Origin: Glycomyces tenuis DSM 44171
Lineage (GTDB): Bacteria; Actinomycetota; Actinomycetes; Mycobacteriales; Micromonosporaceae
Assembly: GCF_000427885.1 (NCBI RefSeq)
Contig: NZ_ATYW01000014.1
Location: 1 to 64,000 of the forward strand
Length of the DNA: 64,000 bases
Direction: 5' to 3'
This document shows positions 1-20,801 of this stretch, one piece after another. The notes below the pieces were generated by a model. The model saw nothing but the letters and a program-made list of their open reading frames with translations. It was not told where the DNA came from and did no database searches. Made by a program: the position numbers and the translations under genes. Every line of letters begins with the position of its first letter. Within the stretch, counting starts at the first letter, position 1.

Positions 1-4375
<4,375 letters not shown>

Positions 4376-4442
4376 GACGCGGCACCGCGCGGCGCCGAAA
4401 GCATCGGATCCGGGCGTGACGACTTCAATCGAGTGAGGGAAA

Positions 4443-4476
4443 GAGCGGGTAGTCCGGGTCACCGGACTACCCGCTC
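4443..4476. terminator. Bidirectional hairpin terminator between converging enzyme operons
   Basis: A perfect 15-bp stem (arms 4443-4457 and 4462-4476) with a 4-base loop lies between the stops of the converging GH43 and CE1 genes. It is followed on the plus strand by GATTTCGTC and preceded by GGGAAA, so the T-tract is poor, as usual for high-GC bacteria. It can end transcription from both sides. Confidence 0.85.
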
Positions 4477-4515
4477 GATTTCGTCATGAGCGGTCGCGCC
4501 GCGCCGCTCGCGGCC

Positions 4516-9674
<5,159 letters not shown>

Positions 9675-9683
9675 CTAACCGGA

Positions 9684-12539
9684 TCAGGTGTGCTGGAGGG
9701 TGAATCGCTGGTTGGGATCGGCGGTGTAGTGCCATTGGGAGATGCGGGCGCCGTCGTCGGCGGAGGCCGACCAGACGTCCATGGCCAGGCCGCTGGCGCG
9801 GTTGACCAGGCTGACGGTGCCGTCGCCGTGGTCGATGACCTCCCACTGCTGGGCGGCGACTCCGGTGTCGGCCTGTTGGGTGATGTCGGCGCCGGTGCCG
9901 TTGCCCGCCGTCTGGAGGACCAGGCCGGAGTGGCGGGCCCGAATCCGGTAGTGGCCGTCTCCGGAGTCGAGGAAGTCGAACTGCTGGTTGGTCCCGCCGT
10001 GGAGCGACCACTGGATCAGGGCCGCGCCGGCGGCGGTGGAGGCGCCCTCGATGTCGGCCGCCTTCCCCGAGTGCTGCGCCACCAGCCGGTAGTGCACGCC
10101 CGGCTCCACCACCGATCCCGTTCCGAGCGAGGTCGCCCGGTAGGTGCGACCGAATTGGGCGGCGAACTCGATCAGACCGGATTCGAGCTCCTCGGCCTGG
10201 ACCGAATCGCCACTGCTCTCGTCGACCAGTTCGTAGTCGCCGGTGAACATGCGGCTGCGGACCTTGACGGTGCCGTCCCGGTCGGCCTCGAGGGTGAACT
10301 CGTCGATCCGGCCGCCGCTCCAAGTGGCGCCGACGGTGTAGCCGCCGCGCCCGCGCAGGCCCGCGACGTTCCCGGTCGGCCAGGCGGAGTGCAGCGCGGG
10401 CAGCAGATGCAGCTCGCCGCTGTGGCTTTGCAGCAGCATCTCGGCGATCCCCGAGGTTGCGCCGAAGTTGCCGTCGATCTGGAACGGCGGGTGCAGGTCG
10501 AACATGTTGGGCGCGAGCCGCTCGGGGGTCACGAGCAGACGGATCAGGTCGTGCGCCCTGGTGCCCTCCTCCATGCGCGCCCAGTAGTTGATCTTCCAGG
10601 CCAGCGACCAGCCGGTGCCCTCGTCGCCGCGCAGCTCCAAGGTGCGGCGGGCGGCCTCGAACAGCTCAGGGGTGCCGCGCTTGGTGATCTGGTTGCTCGG
10701 ATGCAGGCCGTAGAGATGCGAGATGTGCCGGTGGTGCGGGTCGGTCTCGATCCAGTCGTGGAGGAACTCCATGATGTTGCCGCGCGAGCCGATCCGCATC
10801 GGGGTCAGCCGGTCCCGGGCGGACAGGACCTGGCCGCGGAAGTCCGCGTCGACGCCGAGGACCTCGCTGGCACCGGCGCAGCCGTCGAACAGGTCCCGCA
10901 GGATCTGGTTGTCCATGGTGGGCCCGGCGCACACGGTCGCATCCGGGTGGTGGAGCATTTCCGGCGAGTTCGACGGGTTGGTCACCAGTCGGCCCGAGTT
11001 CGGATCCTCGACCAGGGTCTCCAGGAAGAACTGGGCCGCGCCTTTCATCGCGGGGTAGTTCGCCTCCAAGAACTGGAGGTCGCCGGTGAACCGGTAGTGG
11101 TCCCAGATCATGGTGGCGAGCCATGCCCCGCCGGTCTGCCACATGCCCCACCTGGCGTCGTCGACCACTGAGGACCCGCGCCAGCCGTCGGTGTTGTGGT
11201 GCGTGACCCAGCCGCCGGCTCCGTACTGGACGTCGGCGGTTCGGGCACCGGTGACCGTGAGGTCGTCGATCATCTCGAACACCGGCTCGAAGCACTCGGA
11301 CAGGTTCGTCGAGTCGGCCGGCCAGTAGTTCATCGGCAGGTTGGCGTTGAGGGTGTACTTCGACTCCCACGCCGGGGTCATCGAGTCGTTCCACAGGCCC
11401 TGCAGGTTGGCCGGCTGGGTGCCGGGCCGCGAGGAGGCGATGAGCAGGTACCGGCCGTATTGGAACAGCAGGGCCGAGAACTGCGGGTCGTTGACGGTGT
11501 CGTGCCGGGAGATGCGGACGTCGGTCGTCTGGTCCGCCGCGGGGGTGCGGCCGAGGTCGATGGTGGTGCGGTCGAACAGCTCCCGATAGTCGGCCACGTG
11601 CCGGGAGCGGAGGTCGTCGTACGGGGCGTCCGTCGCGGAGTCGAGGTGGCCCCAGGCGATCGCCTGGTAGTCCCCGTTCACGTTCTGGTAGTCGACATAG
11701 CTCGTCCCGATTGAGATCAGCAGGGTCACGGTGTCCGCGCCGGAGACCTGGAGCGTGCCGCCGGAGCTGGATGCGCTCCCGCCTTGGACGACGGCCCGCG
11801 CCAGCGCGAGGAACCTGACCGAGCCGGCGATGCCGCGGTGGTCGCCCGATTTCCCGTCGAGGGCGATGGTGCGGGAGTCGGGGCTGGACTTCGACGCGTT
11901 CTGCGGGGTGTCGAATGTGGCGGTGAACGAGATCCGGCCGGTGGTGTCGGTGCCGAGGCGCACGGCGATGACCTGGTCGGTGGCCGTGGCGATGACCTCG
12001 CGCTGGTAGCGCACCCCGTTCGCGAGGTAGCTGACGCCGGTGGTGGCGGTGGTCAGGTCGAGCCACCGCTCGTACTCGGAGCTCCCGCCGATGCCGGGGA
12101 AGGCGAGGTCGAGGTTGCCGACGGGCTGGTAGGCGAGCTGGCCGGCGGGCCTGCCGAGCATGGTCTGGTTGATGAGGTCCTGGGCCTGGCTCCACTGGTC
12201 GGCGAAGACCAGTTGGCGGATCTGCTGGAGGGCGTCGGCCCCGGCGGGGTTGCCGTAGTCGTGCGGCCCGCCGGCCCAGAGCGTGTCCTCGTTGAGTTGG
12301 AGGCGTTCGGTATCGGTGTTGCCGAACACCATCGCGCCGAGTCGGCCGTTGCCCACCGGCAGCGCGCGCAGCCAGTCCGAGCCGGCCGATTCGTCATACC
12401 ACAGCGCCAGGTCGTCGGCGGCCTCCACTGCGGGAGGCGCGGCCGATGCGGTGCCGGGGGAGGAGGCCCATTGGAGTGGAAGCGCCGCGACTCCGGCCGC
12501 TCCGTACTTGAACAATCGCCTTCGCGGCAGCTCTGCCAT
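9684..12539 (-). CDS. Tat-exported GH95 alpha-L-fucosidase-family enzyme with ricin-B module
   Basis: Protein of 951 aa with a Tat-like start (PRRRLFKYGAAG). Family GH95 is shown by LPVGNGRLGAMVFG near the N-terminus, the Asn-rich LNANLPMNYW, HHNTDGW at about residue 446, SHLYGLHPSNQ, GTGWSLAWK and QIDGNFGATSG at about 686. GH95 enzymes are inverting alpha-L-fucosidases or alpha-L-galactosidases acting on xyloglucan, pectin side chains or similar. Residues about 818-951 are a ricin module of subtype B. The gene is first in the GH95-GH2-CE1 operon and has a consensus-like promoter about 55-80 bases upstream. An ATG with a purine-rich GGAGGAT upstream supports the start. Whether fucose or L-galactose is removed is not decided. 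Confidence 0.92.
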   Translation of the reverse strand: MAELPRRRLFKYGAAGVAALPLQWASSPGTASAAPPAVEAADDLALWYDESAGSDWLRALPVGNGRLGAMVFGNTDTERLQLNEDTLWAGGPHDYGNPAGADALQQIRQLVFADQWSQAQDLINQTMLGRPAGQLAYQPVGNLDLAFPGIGGSSEYERWLDLTTATTGVSYLANGVRYQREVIATATDQVIAVRLGTDTTGRISFTATFDTPQNASKSSPDSRTIALDGKSGDHRGIAGSVRFLALARAVVQGGSASSSGGTLQVSGADTVTLLISIGTSYVDYQNVNGDYQAIAWGHLDSATDAPYDDLRSRHVADYRELFDRTTIDLGRTPAADQTTDVRISRHDTVNDPQFSALLFQYGRYLLIASSRPGTQPANLQGLWNDSMTPAWESKYTLNANLPMNYWPADSTNLSECFEPVFEMIDDLTVTGARTADVQYGAGGWVTHHNTDGWRGSSVVDDARWGMWQTGGAWLATMIWDHYRFTGDLQFLEANYPAMKGAAQFFLETLVEDPNSGRLVTNPSNSPEMLHHPDATVCAGPTMDNQILRDLFDGCAGASEVLGVDADFRGQVLSARDRLTPMRIGSRGNIMEFLHDWIETDPHHRHISHLYGLHPSNQITKRGTPELFEAARRTLELRGDEGTGWSLAWKINYWARMEEGTRAHDLIRLLVTPERLAPNMFDLHPPFQIDGNFGATSGIAEMLLQSHSGELHLLPALHSAWPTGNVAGLRGRGGYTVGATWSGGRIDEFTLEADRDGTVKVRSRMFTGDYELVDESSGDSVQAEELESGLIEFAAQFGRTYRATSLGTGSVVEPGVHYRLVAQHSGKAADIEGASTAAGAALIQWSLHGGTNQQFDFLDSGDGHYRIRARHSGLVLQTAGNGTGADITQQADTGVAAQQWEVIDHGDGTVSLVNRASGLAMDVWSASADDGARISQWHYTADPNQRFTLQHT

Positions 12540-12594
12540 GTCGATCCTCCGGGGAGGCCGCCAACGCGGCCGTCACGATTTGTATCGACGACAG

Positions 12595-12622
12595 TCTATA
12601 AAGATTAGATCTATAGAGTCAA
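12595..12622 (-). promoter_or_regulatory. Promoter of the GH95-GH2-CE1 operon with overlapping inverted repeat
   Basis: Read on the minus strand, TTGACT (12622-12617), a 16-base spacer and TATAGA (12600-12595) make a housekeeping-type promoter, about 55 bases before the GH95 start. The -10 TATAGA is mirrored by TATAGA on the plus strand at 12612-12617, giving an inverted repeat (12595-12617) that covers the spacer and could be an operator. The surrounding 12560-12660 segment is A+T-rich against the local background. The other intergenic bases up to 12711 show no gene. Confidence 0.65.
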
Positions 12623-12711
12623 GACTGCGAATATTTGCCTGTATTAAAGTACTCTCCGAGAAGGAGGCGAGGTGAAACATCAGATCTATGACGCGGCACC
12701 CCACCGGAGCG

Positions 12712-13479
12712 TCATCGTGCGAGCCGGTCGGTCCCCCGTCCGCTTCGGCGGACGATCCAGGCCTCGGTGATGTGGGTGAACATCGCTTCGGCGGCCCCGC
12801 TCGGGTCGTGGTCGGCGATGCGCTCGTAGATGCGGCGGTGCCCGCGATTGGACGCCACGCACAGGGCGCGCTCGGTCCGGCCCACGTACCGGGCGGTGCT
12901 GGCCGCCTGGCTCTGCAGCGATCGCACGACGGCTCGGGCGATGCGGTTGCCCGAGGCCCGCATGACGGTGTCGTGGAAGTCCCGATCGTGCTCGTGGTAG
13001 GACGCCGTGTCGTCGACGAGCCGGTCCATCTGGTCGACCAGCTCGCACAGGCGGTCGAGCACCTCCTGGTCGGCGACTCGGGCGGCGACGTTGGCCATGT
13101 CGGACTCCAGCAGGCGCCGGGTGACGACGAGGTCGTCGAGCACCGTCAGGCCCTCGTCCTCGTCGATGCTCGCACCGAGGACGAGTTCGTCGAGCATGTT
13201 CCACGACGCCGAGGGCAGCACCATGGTCCCCGTGCCCTGGCGGATCTGGACCAGCCCCTTCTCCTGCAGGCTCTTCACGGCCTCCCGGACGACGGTCCGG
13301 CTCACCGAGAACGCCTGGCACAGCGCCGGCTCGGGCGGCAGCGCGCTGTCCGCCGGGTACTGCCCGCGGACGATCCGCTGCACCAGTTCGGCGGTGACCG
13401 CCTTGGCCAGATTCGTCGGCCGGCTCGCCCACGCCGGGGGCACAGGATCGCCCGCGTCGGATTGCCGCAATGCCGCCAT
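12712..13479 (-). CDS. GntR family (FadR subfamily) transcriptional regulator
   Basis: Protein of 255 aa if started at the ATG with GGAGAG upstream; the open frame extends further but without a better start. Residues about 20-85 are the winged helix (LVQRIVRGQYPADSALPPEP, then FSVSRTVVREAVKSLQEKG, then GTGTMVLP). The C-terminal part is an all-helical FCD effector domain (VVTRRLLESDMANVAA, FHDTVMRASGN, HRRIYERI) that usually binds a sugar acid or similar carboxylate through a metal site. It is divergent from the sugar ABC transporter/enolase operon and upstream, on its own strand, of the GH95 operon, so it is the natural candidate to repress one or both until an oligosaccharide or sugar-acid ligand appears. 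Confidence 0.88.
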   Translation of the reverse strand: MAALRQSDAGDPVPPAWASRPTNLAKAVTAELVQRIVRGQYPADSALPPEPALCQAFSVSRTVVREAVKSLQEKGLVQIRQGTGTMVLPSASWNMLDELVLGASIDEDEGLTVLDDLVVTRRLLESDMANVAARVADQEVLDRLCELVDQMDRLVDDTASYHEHDRDFHDTVMRASGNRIARAVVRSLQSQAASTARYVGRTERALCVASNRGHRRIYERIADHDPSGAAEAMFTHITEAWIVRRSGRGTDRLAR

Positions 13480-13530
13480 GTTCTCTCCGCTCGCCTTCCA
13501 CCGCAGGCAGGAGTCCTGGCCCGCTCGGTC

Positions 13531-13575
13531 AGTATACGTCATTTCATTGACATCAGACGTCATACGAGTTATGTT
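13531..13575. promoter_or_regulatory. Divergent promoter and candidate GntR operator
   Basis: On the plus strand TTGACA (13547-13552), a 17-base spacer and TATGTT (13570-13575) form a promoter for the ABC transporter operon. Two copies of ACGTCAT (13536-13542 and 13557-13563), exactly 21 bases apart, flank the -35 element, and GTAT/ATAC ends (13532 and 13562) make the block partly palindromic. On the minus strand TATACT (13536-13531) can serve as -10 for the regulator gene. This is a fitting place for a dimeric FadR-type repressor to act on both genes. Confidence 0.6.
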
Positions 13576-13628
13576 CACGCTATACGGCAGCGGTCGGGCG
13601 ACCGGCCACCCCTTGGGAGTGATCCGCA

Positions 13629-14897
13629 ATGAAGCAGCGAGCACTATCGGCGATCGCCGTGATCACGGCACTGGCATCGGCCGGCTGCGGCAGCGCCGCC
13701 GACCCCGGCTCCGACTCCGGCGGCTCGGGCGACAAGCTCGTCGTCTGGGATTGGAAGTCCGGCGACGAGGCCGCGGCCTCCTACATCGAGCGGGCGAAGG
13801 CCGACTTCGCCGAGCGGCATCCGGACGTCGAAGTCGAGTTCGTGGCCCAGCCGTTCGACCAGTACTACAACCTGCTGGGGACGGCCATCCAGTCCGGTGA
13901 GGGCCCCGACGTCATGATGTTCAACGGCGGCGGCCAGCTCCGGGACCGCGTCGACGCCCTCCTCCCGCTCGACGACTACGTCGCCGACGACCGCGAGCGG
14001 CTCGCCGGCTGGGAGGCGTTCAGCCAGGACGGCCACGTCTACGCGGCGCCGGTGACCTTGCAGGGCCACCCGATCTACTACAACAAGGCCCTCTACGAGC
14101 AGGCCGGTCTCGATCCGGAGGCCCCGGCGACCACTTGGGACGACCTGGCCGACGACTGCGAGGCCATCACCGACGCCACCGGCGCGGCCTGCTTCGCCCA
14201 GGGCAACAAAGAGGGCTACGGCATCCAGTTCTGGCTCTCCGGGCTGGGCTCGGGCGTGCTCACCGACGCCGAGTACGAGGCCTGGATCGCCGGCGAGCGG
14301 GACTGGACCTCGCCGAACGTGAGACGGGTCTTCGAGCTGTGGCAGGAGGCGGGCGAGACGGGCCTGTTCAACGACGGCGCGAACTCGACGGCGATGTTCA
14401 ACGACATGTTCGCGGTCTTCGAGTCCGGCGAAGCGGCTCATGTCATCGGCCTGATGTCCGATGTCGGCCACTGGAAGGAGTTCAACGAGTTCCTCGGCGC
14501 CGAGAACGTCGGCGTCATGCCGGCGCCGGTCGTCAATCCCGAGTCGGCCCCGAGCCTGCCCTACGACGGCGGCATCGGCTACGGCGTCGCCGAGTGGACC
14601 GACGACCCGGAGCTCGCCGCCGACCTGGTCCGGTCGCTGACCTCGTCCGGCGCGCTCGAGGCGTTCTACGCCGACGCCGGTGCGATCGCCTCCGACACCA
14701 CCATCGACGCCTCCGACGCCGGCCCGGCCGCTTCGGCGATCGTCGCCCAGATTCCGGACGGCGAGCCCGCTCTGCACGTCGCACTGTCCTCCGAGACACT
14801 CGAGTTGCTGGGACGGCTCTCCCAGCAGCTCCTGAGCGGATCGATCACCGTAGACGACGCCCTCGGCCAACTGGCCGAGAACGACCAGGCGGACTGA
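13629..14897 (+). CDS. Sugar ABC transporter substrate-binding lipoprotein
   Basis: Protein of 422 aa. The start is a lipoprotein signal with lipobox ASAGC (Cys20), so the mature protein is tethered to the membrane. The remainder is a type I extracellular solute-binding fold of the carbohydrate uptake (CUT1) family: VVWDWKSGDEAAAS, GPDVMMFNGGG, YYNKALYEQAGLDPE and the aromatic-rich GYGIQFWLSGLGSG. It should catch an oligosaccharide made by the neighbouring secreted hydrolases and pass it to the two permeases that follow. It starts 54 bases after the -10 of the divergent promoter. No ATPase gene is in the operon, so the energy subunit must be encoded elsewhere. Confidence 0.9.
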   Translation: MKQRALSAIAVITALASAGCGSAADPGSDSGGSGDKLVVWDWKSGDEAAASYIERAKADFAERHPDVEVEFVAQPFDQYYNLLGTAIQSGEGPDVMMFNGGGQLRDRVDALLPLDDYVADDRERLAGWEAFSQDGHVYAAPVTLQGHPIYYNKALYEQAGLDPEAPATTWDDLADDCEAITDATGAACFAQGNKEGYGIQFWLSGLGSGVLTDAEYEAWIAGERDWTSPNVRRVFELWQEAGETGLFNDGANSTAMFNDMFAVFESGEAAHVIGLMSDVGHWKEFNEFLGAENVGVMPAPVVNPESAPSLPYDGGIGYGVAEWTDDPELAADLVRSLTSSGALEAFYADAGAIASDTTIDASDAGPAASAIVAQIPDGEPALHVALSSETLELLGRLSQQLLSGSITVDDALGQLAENDQAD

Positions 14898-14901
14898 GCA
14901 C

Positions 14902-15873
14902 ATGCCCATCGGAAGCCCCCCGTCCTCGGTCCGCACCGCCACGGTCGGGCGGCCCGAGGGCCGGGGGGACGCGCAGGCTCCGAAAGCGCGGAAGCTGCGG
15001 GGCTCGCGCCGTCCCCTCGCCGACCGCCTCGCGCCGTACGTCCTCGTGGCGCCCGCGGTGCTCATCATCGCCGGGCTGCGGCTGTACCCGCTGGCGCTGG
15101 GCGTCAACTTCTCCTTCACCGGCGACGGCGACCGGAACGGGCAAGCGGTCGGGTTCGACAACTACGCGACCCTGTTCGACGACCCGCTGTTCCGCCAGGC
15201 GCTCCAGAACGTCGGCCTCCTGGTCCTGCTCCTGCCGGTCGCGGTGGCGATCCCGGGCGCGCTGGCGACGTTCATCTACCTGCGCGTGCCCGGCCATCGG
15301 CTCTACCGCAGCGTCTACTTCTTCCCGGCCGTGCTCTCGCCGGTGATCGTCGGCGCGATCTTCAACCTGCTGCTGGCCTACGACGGCACGGCCAACACCG
15401 TGCTCGGACTCGTCGGCCTCGGGCCGGTCGACTGGCTCGGCGATCCGGACGTCGCCATGGTCACGGTCGTGGGCGTCCACGTGTGGGCGACCTTCGGCAT
15501 GGCGCTGGTGGTGTTCCTCGCCGGTTTCGCCACCCTGGACGCCTCGCTCATCGACGCCGCGCGGATCGACGGCGCCTCCCTGCCGCAGGTCATCCGGCAC
15601 GTCATCGTCCCCGGCCTGTCCCGCACGATCCAATTCGTCTTCGTGACCACGATGATAGGGCTGCTGACGTCGATGTTCGGCCTGCTCTACGTCATGACCG
15701 GCGGCGGCCCCGAGGGCTCGACCTATCTGCCCGAGTACTACATCTGGGTCCAAGCCGGCCAGATGAACCGGCCCGCGCTCGCCTCGGCCGCCTCCACCGT
15801 CCTCTTCGGCATCATGCTCGTGGTGGGTCTGCTCCAGGCCGCGGTCCTGCGCCGCTCGGGGAGGGAGGACTGA
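14902..15873 (+). CDS. Sugar ABC transporter permease (MalF/UgpA type)
   Basis: Protein of 323 aa beginning 5 bases after the binding-protein stop. After a charged, proline-rich N-terminal tail of about 40 residues come six membrane segments and the permease EAA loop, here DASLIDAARIDGASLPQVIRHVIVPGL, which contacts the ATPase. This family forms a heterodimeric channel with the next gene product. The tail before the first membrane helix is longer than usual; an internal start is possible but no better ribosome site is seen. Confidence 0.9.
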   Translation: MPIGSPPSSVRTATVGRPEGRGDAQAPKARKLRGSRRPLADRLAPYVLVAPAVLIIAGLRLYPLALGVNFSFTGDGDRNGQAVGFDNYATLFDDPLFRQALQNVGLLVLLLPVAVAIPGALATFIYLRVPGHRLYRSVYFFPAVLSPVIVGAIFNLLLAYDGTANTVLGLVGLGPVDWLGDPDVAMVTVVGVHVWATFGMALVVFLAGFATLDASLIDAARIDGASLPQVIRHVIVPGLSRTIQFVFVTTMIGLLTSMFGLLYVMTGGGPEGSTYLPEYYIWVQAGQMNRPALASAASTVLFGIMLVVGLLQAAVLRRSGRED

Positions 15874-16700
15874 TGTCCCGCGCCCGCATCGCCCGATGGC
15901 TCATCGTGATTCCCATGGCGGCGCTCGCGCTGGCCACGGTCTACCCGCTGGTGTTCACCGCCAACGTCGCCTCCAAGACCCGGCACGAGTACGTCCTCGA
16001 CCGCTTCTCGGCGGCCGAATCCCTGCGGTGGGACAACTTCGAGGCCGCGTGGAGCAGCGCCGGCATGGCGCGCTACTTCCTCAACTCGGTCGTCGTCGTG
16101 GCCGCCGCGGTCGCACTGCTGCTCCTGGTCGGATCGATGGCGGGGTTCGCATTGAGCCAGTTGCGGTTCCGCGGCTCGCGGGCGCTGTTCCTCGGCTGCC
16201 TCGCGGCGCTCTTCATCCCCTTCCAGGTGATCATGGTCCCGCTCGCCCGCACCATGGGCCAGACCGGCCTCATCGACACCTACCCCGGCCTGGTCCTCGC
16301 CTACACCGCGCAGTTCCTCCCCTTCACCGTCTTCTTGATGACCAGCTACTACACGGGCATCCCGGCCGAGATCATCGACGCCGCCCGGATCGACGGCAAC
16401 TCGGTCTACGGCGTCTACCGGCGGATCATGCTGCCGCTCGGCCGGCCGGCGCTGCTGTCGGTGGGCATCCTCAACGCGCTGTTCTGCTGGAACGACGTGC
16501 TCATCGCGCTGCTGGTGATGCCCTCGGCCGAGCACCGCACCCTCATGGTCGGCGTCACCTCGCTGCGCGGCCAGTACTCCGCCGACATCCCGACCTTCGC
16601 AGCCGGAGTGCTCATCGCCGCGCTCCCGGTCCTGCTGCTCTACCTCTTCTTCCAACGCCAGATCACCGCGGGCGTCACCGTCGGCTCCACGAAGGGGTGA
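15873..16700 (+). CDS. Sugar ABC transporter permease (MalG/UgpE type)
   Basis: Protein of 275 aa. The ATG shares one base with the stop of the preceding permease (TGATG), and GGGAGG lies upstream, so the two are translationally coupled. It has six membrane segments and the EAA loop (AEIIDAARIDGNSVYGVYRRIMLPL), followed by the usual ending GVTVGSTKG. It completes the membrane part of the CUT1 importer encoded with the binding lipoprotein at 13629. Confidence 0.9.
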   Translation: MSRARIARWLIVIPMAALALATVYPLVFTANVASKTRHEYVLDRFSAAESLRWDNFEAAWSSAGMARYFLNSVVVVAAAVALLLLVGSMAGFALSQLRFRGSRALFLGCLAALFIPFQVIMVPLARTMGQTGLIDTYPGLVLAYTAQFLPFTVFLMTSYYTGIPAEIIDAARIDGNSVYGVYRRIMLPLGRPALLSVGILNALFCWNDVLIALLVMPSAEHRTLMVGVTSLRGQYSADIPTFAAGVLIAALPVLLLYLFFQRQITAGVTVGSTKG

Positions 16701-20309
<3,609 letters not shown>

Positions 20310-20345
20310 CGATCGGGCCGAGGCTCGACCTCCGATCGAGCGGCG

Positions 20346-20801
20346 TCAGCGGTAATAGCGGTAGACGGCCTGGGCGACGCATGCCGGTTTGGGGCTGTGC
20401 TCGAGTTCCACGGTGAAGTCCAGCACCAGCTGGGCGCCGCCGTTGATCTGCTCGGCATCGACGACGTCGGCGTGCAGGCGGATGCGCTCGCCGACGCGCA
20501 CCGGGGCGGGGAAGCGCACCCGGTTCAGCCCGTAGTTGACGCTCGCGGTGACGCCGTCGATCTCGAGGAGCTCGCCGAACATGGGGATGATCAGGGCCAG
20601 TGTCAGGTAGCCGTGTGCGATGGCGCCGCCGAACGGTCCGTCGGCGGCGCGCACCGGGTCGGTGTGGATCCATTGGTGGTCGTCGGTGGCGTCGGCGAAC
20701 AGGTGCACCCGGTCTTGGGCGACCTCCCTCCAGCCGGTGCTGCCGAGGCCGGTTCCGGCCAGGGCGATGATCTCGGTGATGCCGTCGACTCGGCGGCTCA
20801 T
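20346..20801 (-). CDS. MaoC-family hydratase
   Basis: Protein of 151 aa with a single hot-dog fold. The hydratase 2 signature is visible: FADATDDHQWIHTD carries the catalytic Asp/His pair, followed by GPFGGAIAHGYLTL. Such enzymes add water across the double bond of trans-2-enoyl-CoA esters. The ATG overlaps the end of the ligase gene by four bases, so it is the last gene of the minus-strand operon. In a hydroxycinnamate pathway it would hydrate the side chain of coumaroyl- or feruloyl-CoA. The convergent gene at 17895 stops 36 bases away, with only a weak 6-bp stem (20323-20341) between them. Confidence 0.85.
   Translation of the reverse strand: MSRRVDGITEIIALAGTGLGSTGWREVAQDRVHLFADATDDHQWIHTDPVRAADGPFGGAIAHGYLTLALIIPMFGELLEIDGVTASVNYGLNRVRFPAPVRVGERIRLHADVVDAEQINGGAQLVLDFTVELEHSPKPACVAQAVYRYYR

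Noticed and set aside
12672-12770. A 32-codon plus-strand frame with GTG start and AAGGAGG upstream, overlapping the end of the GntR gene
   Set aside because: Ribosome site is good, but the product (VKHQIYDAAPHRSV...) matches nothing known and lies antisense to a real gene; no promoter could be placed with confidence.
20310-20345. Hairpin between the converging beta-helix and MaoC genes
   Set aside because: Only a 6-bp stem (20323-20328 with 20336-20341); too weak to call as a terminator compared with the 15-bp stems elsewhere.
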